40,033 nt of DNA from a virus. The stretch covers positions 1-40,033 of the IMG/VR virus record IMGVR_UViG_3300048104_000827, one strand, 5' to 3'. The position numbers and the translations under genes are program-made. Below, piece after piece: positions 1 through 9,100 of the stretch. The notes under the pieces were generated by a model. The model was not told the DNA's origin. It saw nothing but the letters and a program-made list of their open reading frames with translations, and searched no databases. Position 1 is the first letter of the stretch. The number at the start of each line of letters is the position of its first letter.

Positions 1-66
1 TATTTGCGAAAGGTACATTTGGTAACAATAAAATCGGGGACTGTCCGGGATGATTTTTATGTGTAA
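1..66 (+). CDS. 3' end of an upstream gene, reading frame uncertain
   Basis: The window opens inside or just after the gene that precedes the tape measure. Two plus-strand frames are open from the left edge. The frame starting at base 3 stops with TGA at 51-53, and the frame starting at base 1 stops with TAA at 64-66. The first is favoured because its codons (AAA, GGT, AAC, no CGN arginine) look more like the neighbouring genes; the second uses CGA and CGG, which are rare here. In lambda-type phages the gene here is the tail assembly chaperone pair (G/GT), often made by a -1 frameshift, but too little sequence is present to test this. Confidence 0.3.
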   Translation, partial: YLRKVHLVTIKSGTVRDDFYV

Positions 67-70
67 ATAC

Positions 71-94
71 TAGATGATTAGAAATAATCATTTA
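71..94 (+). other. AT-rich hairpin in the tape measure leader
   Basis: A 10-bp stem (TAGATGATTA pairing with TAATCATTTA through one G-T pair) encloses a GAAA tetraloop. It lies between the upstream stop codons and the tape measure ribosome binding site. No T-run follows, so it is not a convincing intrinsic terminator. A mRNA processing or stabilising structure in the leader is equally possible. Confidence 0.45.
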
Positions 95-115
95 ATATAA
101 AGGTAAAAGGAATAA

Positions 116-3100
116 ATGGCAGGTATTAGGGCACAGTTAAATTTAGAAGTAAACTCCGACAAGGTTAAAAGAAGTTTACAAAAAGCAACCAGTGAAATTA
201 ACAAAATAGTTAATAAAACTGCTGGTAAACAAGTTGGCTTCAATGTTAACGAGAAAAGCTTTACTCAACCTCTCGGTAGAATTAATGCATCCGCCAATGA
301 GTTTAGTAAATCACTAGAAGCTTCTAATGCTCGGGTTATAGCCTTCGGGGCTTCTGTAGCGATTATAGATGGAATATCTGACGCTTTTAAGAATTTAGTG
401 ATACAGGCGGTCAACTTCGAGAAAACGTTAGCAGATATTAACGCAGTAATGAGTTTGTCTAATAGCCAGCTAGAGGCTTTTGGTTCAAATTTATTCGAGG
501 CGGCTAAAAGCACAGCTCAAGGTTTTAATGTCGCAGCTGAAGCCGCCTTAGAGTTCTCTAGGCAAGGCTTATCTACAGAAGAGGTTATTAGGCGCACAAA
601 TGACGCTTTAATCCTTACTAGGTTGACTAGTTTAAAAGCTACCGATGCTGTGTCAGGATTAACCGCTGCGATCAATGCTTTTGGTGGAGCTGGGCTTAGC
701 ACTACTGATATTATAGATAAATTATCCGCTGTTGATGTTAATTTTGCAGTTAGCTCCGCTGACTTAATTAATGCTCTGCAGAGGTCCGGGGCTGTTGCTA
801 TTGACGCTGGAGTGGAATTAGATAAATTAATCGGTATTGTTGCGGCATTGCAACAAACCACGGCCAGAGGCGGGGCAGTGATTGGTAATAGTTTAAAAAC
901 TATTTTTACAAGAATACAAAGACCCGAGTCAATAAAGCAAATTGAAAATCTTGGAATAGTTGTAAGAGACTTAAGCGGCGCTGTTCTGCCTGCTGATAAG
1001 ATCTTGGTAAATATGGCTAACTCTTTCGACGAATTAACTCAGGCGCAACAATCAAATGTTGTTCAGTTTTCAGCAGGAATTTTTCAAGCCAACGTTTTTA
1101 GGGCAGCACTTGCCGATTTAGCTAAAGAAAATAGTCTAACAACAAAAGCTACAGAAATATCTGCAAATGCATCCGGGGAAGCTGCAAGAAAAAATGAAAT
1201 TTTAAATCAAACCATTTCCGCAATGTCCTCAAGAGCGGCTACTAGCTTACAAGAGCTTGCGGCTGTTATGGGAGAGCTGGGATTAAGTGATTCAATTGGC
1301 ACGGCTTTAGAGTTTGTTAATGATAGGGTCTCTGAAATAAAGGATGGCTTAGGAGGAGGGGAGGCAGAAGGTAGTGATTTCGCGAAAGGGCTAGTGCGGG
1401 GTATTGGTAATGTTTTAACTGGTCCAGGTGTTATAGCTTTTGGCGCTATTTTTATAAAGCTATTTTTTAATATAGCTAAATTCGCCCAAAGCTCCATGAA
1501 GGATGTTTTGGGGATAGTTAATCGCAAAGAACAACTTCGACAAATGGAAGAATCTATAGTTAGGGTGATGGGGGAAAATGCGAATATCCAGCAAGCCTTA
1601 AATAACTTAGAGGGAGACCGAGCGTCTCAAGAAGCTTTCATTTTGGGTATTATAGAAAGGCAAACTAACGCACTACAAAAGCAAAAAGCACTAGCAAGAG
1701 ATCTTTCTTCAACTTTGCTAAACAAGGGGGTGTCGACTGATCTCACATATCAAACCAAGGGTTCGGAAATGGTAGATCTAGACGGCAATGGAAAACCTGA
1801 CCTTCCATATACTGCTAGAGGTCTTTTGCCGGAGCAAAAACTATCAGAGAGGGTAGGCGCGCTTAGAGCTGGTTACACTCCAGGAGAAGTAGCCACAACG
1901 AACATTAAAGGGCTGGGTCAAGTTATATATAACAAAGCAGAGACAATAAAACAATTCCCAGGCATGGAGCAACCCGCAATTATGCCGCCCAAACAAAGTA
2001 AAGCTGGCGGAAAGTATTCAGAAAAATTTCAGGAAAAGCATGGCTTTGATCCATATGCAAGTCAGGGTTTTGTGCCTAACTTTGCTTCTTTAATGGGACA
2101 TAAGCTAGTAATGAATAAGTCTAAGTTTAAACTTTTTGGGAACTCTAAAGACCTAGGATCTGCTATAGGGGAAAAATGGATGGATATAGAGGAGAAAATA
2201 AAAAACAAAGCCCCAGTCACAATAAACTCAAGTTTAAATAAAATTATCAACTCCTCTAGTGACAACAGCAACAAAGCTCCTACAAAAAAAGAGCGTTTAT
2301 ATAAAACCTTCGTGTCTCTTGCCAGTGCTGGAGTTAGGTCGATTGAGAGAGACTTTGATGTACGACCTATTCCTAAAACCAGAAATACAAAACAACTCAA
2401 AGGCGAAAACTCAGCCCAGTTTGCAGAGAGAAGGGTGATAAACCAACTAAACCAGGAGCAACAATTAAATAAAGATCAAGGGTTGGATCATTCTAAATAC
2501 ATTGCAACCAGAGACCCTGTGACAAAAAAGGGGGTAGCGACTTACCCTATTGATACGATAGCTCTCGGCCAAAGCTTCCCTTCTTATGAAGTAAAATCTG
2601 GAGAACTAATTGCCGCAAATTTAATATCGAAAAGCTTAAGGATGGCCTCCGATACAGAACTAGAAGATTGGATGAAGTCTCAAGGTATGATAAAAAAAGA
2701 CCTGGGCGAAAGAAATTTATCTGCTGCCCAAAGATTGGCCCAAAAATTAGGTATAAAAGGAACAGGGGAGGGTGAAGAATTCACTCAAGAAGACGCAGAA
2801 GAATGGGGAATGAATAAGGGTTTCATTCCTAACTTTAAAAAATTATATAGAGGCACATCGGGATACCCGGGATCAAGAGCTACCAATGTGGCTGGAGCAT
2901 ACTGGGATAATCCAGTAAATCTATATAAGGATGTAATTCAAAGATCCATGCAAGCCACGGATGAACTTCAGGCAAAAGCTCCTACTGTATTCAAAAACAA
3001 AATGACTTACGGAGTAGATGAATATAATATAAATGATTCATTGTTTAATCAATTGAGCACAGGGGTATATAAAGCTCAAAATGTAATTAAGTTAAAAAAG

Positions 3101-6100
3101 TTTGTTGATAATTTTGATCTGGATGACATTAGGCATAGCGATGGAATTGATGAGGATTTCTATGATGGTGCTCAAGAAGAAAGAGGCCGAGCGATTGATA
3201 GCATGAAAAAACAAAAGGGTTCCAAAAAAATACCAGGAACCGCATCAAACCCATTGCCATTAATACAAGAACTAAGAAAAGGAGTATATAGTTTTCCTGA
3301 TTTAGGGCGAGGTAGTGAATATAGGGACAGCTTACTTAAGAGGGATGAAGACCAAATAGAGAATCTTTTCGACTGGAAAAAAACAGGCGGAAGAAAACTG
3401 AACCCAGAGTTTCAAAATAATAGAGGCTTTTTTGAGGGTGTGAGCGGTCATGGTGGCGATAAAGCTCTTAGGGGCAGTATGTTTGGTGGTAAGGCTGGCT
3501 TAAGGCAGGCCATGGAATCAAGCGCTGGATTAATACCAAACTTTGGGGCTCAGGGCAGTGGCAGAGGGCGCAACTGGAAAGAAGCTTATGAAAACTTAAT
3601 AAAATTGTATAATGATGGAAAAATAAACAGTGCGCTAGATATCAGCAATGCAATGGGAATAACAAAGGGAGTATTATCAAACTATGCATTAGATAAAACG
3701 CAGAAAAAGGCTAATGGGAAGGAGTATCGTTACGCGACGGGAATGATCAATGAAATAGGTCAAGACGGATACGAAGAATTCCAAAGAATTTATGATGAGT
3801 TTGTTATAAAAAATATAGCTAATAAAAAATTCTCAGAAGGTCGAGACTATGAGGCTTTGATTGGTTGGTTAATAGGGCAATCACCTGGATATAATTCAAG
3901 GCTTGATTGGACTGGAGCAAGAACCGTAATAAGACCTCCCGAGGGTTCGAAATTAAATATTTCAGATTATATTGGAAATAGTAAACGACGTATAGCTGCA
4001 GAAACACTTGCTAAGAAAAGCTTTGATGCTCAACAGGGGGCTGGGCACAACCATGGTGTGTTATACGACAAAATAACTGACGGTTTAAACTTGAGCCCAA
4101 AGCCTGGAGAGCCTTTTGATACTAGAGAGTCATTATTTAGGGAGATAGTTCAAGATGGTCCAGGAGTAGATCCAGTAAGCAAACAGCATAAGATGAAGGT
4201 CTTAGGTGGTGCTTATTTTAAGTATACCAAAGACACGTTCCAACCAACAAAAAAAGTTCTAAACGCGTGGGAAAATCATAAAACGAAGTCAAGTGGCATT
4301 AATAGCGATGGATTATCCCACGATGGTTTCGTCCCAAACTTTCATTACTGGCAAAAATTTATCAAATGGTCTAAAGGTCCAAATGGCTGGGGTCTTAGGG
4401 GAGATGATTTTACTTTAACAGATTTTGCTAATTATTTACAAAACCATACGGACACCAACCCACAAGAGATTGCAAAAATAAATAAACAAATTCAAGGGTT
4501 TAAAGCAAAGGCAAGTAAAGACCTAAAGGGTCTTGGCGGCCCATCTATGGGGAGGGAGGGTGCTAAACATTATGCGTCAAGATCTGCGATTCAAGACAGA
4601 AAGGGCACGATTGATTTAAATGGTATTTTTATTAAAAACCTTAAAGACAAGGTTGATAAGTATAACAGCGGCAGAAGTTTAGGTTCCTTTAGTGATGCAT
4701 CAAGCGGCCTCATTCCAAACTTTGCAGATATAATTCCTTTTGATAATACCACTCCTTTTAAGAAGAAAACAATCAAGTCAAAAAACTTGATGCATCAAGA
4801 ATACTTGAAGGCATATGCTGAAGGCGAGAATCAATTCAAATCAGGACAAACTATGCTGCAGTTTTTGTCTCAGTTTTATGACCCTAAGACTTTACAAGAC
4901 CTTCGAAAATACCCCGAAGATTATAACATATTATCCGAAGGATTTATTCCTAATTTTTCAAGGGGGCCTGTGCCTAACTTCGCCAATCCGTTAATGGATG
5001 CGATCAACAGAGAAAGATCTGCGGGTTTGCCTGACTCAAAAATTAGAGTAGAAAAAAGCCCTCAATTAAAGAGTCCAAAAAACCCAATGGGTTTAGCGGT
5101 GACAAATACACGTGATGAGCCAGGGGGCGTGCAACAAGGCATTAGTAGAGCAAGAAAAATGGGAATCAACCCAAAAGAGCATGGAGCTGCTCATGGTTTA
5201 GTGCCTAATTTTGTTATGGGTATCGCGGGTACAGAAAGCTATGGGCAGGGGTCTTTAAAAAAACCAAAGTTGAGAGGCCCATCTGCTGGTTTTGAAAACG
5301 TGACAAAAAGTCTAAAAAGTTTAAATAACGAAGTAGACGATTTAACCGACAAGATAAATAACCAACAAGAATCAATAAATTCTGAGACTGAGGCTAGAGA
5401 CAACTCTCAATCAGCGCAAATAGATGGGTTGCAAAAACTATTTTATATGCAGTCAACTATTAGTATGGCAAACGGATTTTTGCAACAATTCGCAGAAACT
5501 GGAACTGGGGCGGCCAAACAGCTTGCTGAGTTTAGCCTTGGTTTAAGCGATACATTATCTACATTTATAACTGCAAAAGAAGTTGGAAATCAATTAATGG
5601 ATCTTGCTGACATTAAACCAGAAGAAGGGGTGGGTATACAAGAAATTATTGGATCAAAAAGAGTCAAAGACTTATCGTCAGGAAAAGGTCTATCGGCCAC
5701 TGTATCAAAGGCGATGGGTGGGGTTATGAATTTTGGCAAGGGATTACTTAGGTTTGCTCCCCTGATCGGTCAGGCTGTTACAGCGTTCACCGCAGTAAAT
5801 AGCGCAGTAAAGCAATTTGGTCATTTACTTGGGTTTGAGCAGGGGGCCGGGATAATGGATTTATTTTCTAGCGCCTCAGAAAGAGCGACTAGAAGCATAG
5901 AAAGGTTGTCTAAATCAACAGAGGCTCTTGAAAACACCTTAGGTGCGTTACAATCACAATCAGAGAACACAGAAAAAATACAAGAACTTGAATCTATGGG
6001 GAGCTTGAGAACCCAAAAACAAGAAGCAGAATTGTTCAAATTAAAAATGAAAGATTTGGATATTCAGACTAAAGTTCAAAAATCTATGTCTCAACTTTTT

Positions 6101-9100
6101 GAGAAGAATGTTGTGGGTAGCGCGATAGCAGGACAATTAAGCGAGCAATTTTCACAAAGCGGGATCACTGTAGAAGAGCAAACCAGCACATTACAAAAAT
6201 TAATTAAAGTACAAAAACAAAGAATTGCAATAGAGCAAGGCACGGAAGCATTTGGAAAATTAATTCAGGAAAAATTCAACGACCTCACAAGTGGCTTTGA
6301 TTTCAGTACAATTAGCGGGCAAGACGCTAAGCTTCTTCAGCAAGCATCTGGCTTTAGGGGTGCTCAAGCAGGGATGGCGTTAAGCGGCGTTATGGCTGGA
6401 GGGGAAGAATTAGATGCAAAAGAAAGGCTAAATATTTTATCGGAAAATATTAGTGTAGTTGGTCAGTTTGATTTAAATAAAATAACTGAAAGCTCGGTCC
6501 GCAGTATTCGAGAAACGTTATCAAGCCAACTTAAAGGAACTAAAGAATTCGGAGGAGCGCTAATAGCAAGTCACATTGCAGACATTATTGATACAATTGA
6601 TGATGCAGAAGACAATGTGTCGGGCTTTCAAAAAGTAGAAGCCAAAGCTATAAAGCATGCTCTTGATGCTTTTGTCACCCAGCTTAAAAAACAAAAAAAT
6701 AAGCTAGAGAAATCTGACGCCGCAGAAGATTTTGAACAGAGCACTAAACAAGTTAGAGACGCCTATGTAAGAATCATAGCGGAATACAAAAATCAGAGAC
6801 AACAATTAATTCATCAAAACTCTATATCAGATAAAATTAATTCGACTCAAAGAAAGATCCTAGAATCTACTGACGGAATCTTGGCTCAATACGGTGGGAT
6901 TTCAAGTGATTTTGAAATTAGGCAAAAAACAGAAAGGGAACTTGCGAGCATAAATGAAAAATATAAATCAGCGGTAGATAAATACAACGTAGAATCATTA
7001 AAGGGGATGCAAAAAACTGCAGAAAGTTTAATAAATACTGGACAGCTCGCTCAAGATTTTACATTAGGAATGGAAAGGTCAAAGGAAGCCGTAAAAAAAC
7101 TTGCTTCAAACTTATCAACAGGAGTTAATCTTGATCAATTATCTTCTATTGTAAATAGGTTGGGGGTTGATTTGTCTTCAGCCCAATCAATTAAGCTTGA
7201 TGAGTTATTTTTAAAAATTGCAAGCGAAGCAAGCTCGATGAAGGATAACGGGGAGGTTGTTAATGCATTAATGAAGGAATACGGAAAAATTCTTGATCCA
7301 ACTGTTGCCGCTGCATTCTTAGTAGCATTAAATGAAAAGAAAATAGCCGGTCTTCAGGAGAAAGATATCCAAGCGTTATCAGAACGAGTTAAAAACCACG
7401 AAAGATCAGTAGAAAGCGCGAAAGTAGACCAAGAAACTAGTCAAAAAATACTAAAGCAAAAAGAGATTCAAGAGTTAATACAAAAAAAGACTGTCGATGG
7501 AGCTATAAACTTAGAGAAATTATTATCTAAGCAGGGCGACTTTTCCAGCAAAGCCTTGAAAGAAATACAGGGCGAAGCTGCGACATTAAAAGTATTAAAT
7601 AAATTTCAAAAAGATAGAGTTTCAATTTTAATTAGGAGTGGAAAGCTTGATGAAAAAGCAAGAGAACTACAAATTGAAAAAAACAGAAAAGAGGCAGAGT
7701 CATCAATTCTATCTCTTAAACAGCTAGAAGCTCAACAAGTCATTTTAAACACTCAAAACCAAAGTTCTGAAGAGTATCAAAATATCATAAGAGCCCAACA
7801 AGCCAAACTTAAACAGGAAGTAGTTTCCGCTAAATTATCTCAAGAAGAAGCAAAAGCAAGAGAGGAATTCCTTTCCTATGAAGATACTAGAAAAAGATTA
7901 GCTCAAGCTCAAATAGAAACAGAGCAATCTAACGCCAACACGGCATCATCAATCAATTTGACAAAATTACAACTAGAGGTTGCTCAGAAAAAACTTCTAG
8001 AAAATGTAATGACTCAAATAGAAGAAGAAATCACATCCGCACAAAAAAGCGCCTTAATATCCGCCAAAAAAGTGTCAATACTTAAAGCTTCCAGCAAGCA
8101 GTCAAAACTATTGCAAAAAGCCAACGAACTGCAAGAAGCCTCTAATAAATACCTAGAACTGGAGAACGCTATAAGAAAAGCTACAATCAGTAAAGGTAGT
8201 TTAGACATCAATGCACAGGCAGATATAAACACAGAAAAAGCTAACAAGATTTCATCTATCAGAGAAAATATAGCAAGAAATAAAATTTTAGCAAATACAG
8301 AAGAATTATCGTCTTTATCTAAACTCGAAATCGAAGAAGAATTACAGTCCACCCAAGGGTCAGCTTTAATAGCGTCTGAAAAAGCCATAATACTTTCAGA
8401 AATGGGCGAACAGGGAAGGCTTTTAAAACAGGCAAACGAACTACAGGCGTCTGCAAATAAATTAATTGAATTAGAAAACGCAATCAGAAAAGCTACGATT
8501 AGTAATGCTGAGTTAAGTTTATCAGTTGGAGCCCAGGTGGGCATTGATAGGGCAGCGTCTGTTGCTGGAACGAGGGCTGCTGCGGCAAGGTCATTAACAA
8601 CAGGAAGACCTGAGGATGCATTGGCTTTTGCTCAAAGCCTGGAAGAAACTAATAAACAGCTTGGAATAGGAAGTAGAACACTTGATAGATTGCGAACAAG
8701 GATAGCAGAAATAAACGTATCCTGGGAAAACCTAGGCGCAGACCTTGTAGATATAGGTCTAGATTCAGCGAGAAGTGGGGTTCAGAAAGTATTTGAAGAG
8801 ATCGGCTCTGGAGCCAAAACAGCAGAGCAAGCGTGGAATGATTTTGGTTTAAATCTAGCCAAGCAATTGCTAGACAGGTTCACACAGGCAAATGTAGACA
8901 GAATATTTGCTAATTTGGCTTACGCTTTTACAGGGGTTGACCCAACTAAGGACGCCGCAAAAGTAGCTAATCAAAACGGACCTTTGGTTCTAGCAATAGA
9001 AGGTTTAAGCGGTCAGAAAGATAGTCTAGCTAGAGCCACTAAAGGCTTACAGGCAGAATTGAGGTCTGGCATTAATATAAGAGCAGATAAAATCGATACA

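Noticed and set aside
71-94. Hairpin before the tape measure as an intrinsic terminator
   Set aside because: The stem is A/T-rich and lacks a following T-run. It also sits within a tail operon that should be read through.
517-861. 114-codon minus-strand open frame within the tape measure core
   Set aside because: It overlaps the conserved TP901 core and its translation shows no domain, so it is a shadow frame.
8014-8544. 176-codon open frame on the minus strand
   Set aside because: It is antisense to the duplicated coiled coil of the tape measure. Its Ser/Leu/Ala-rich translation is the mirror of Glu/Lys/Ala codons, and it has no ribosome site.
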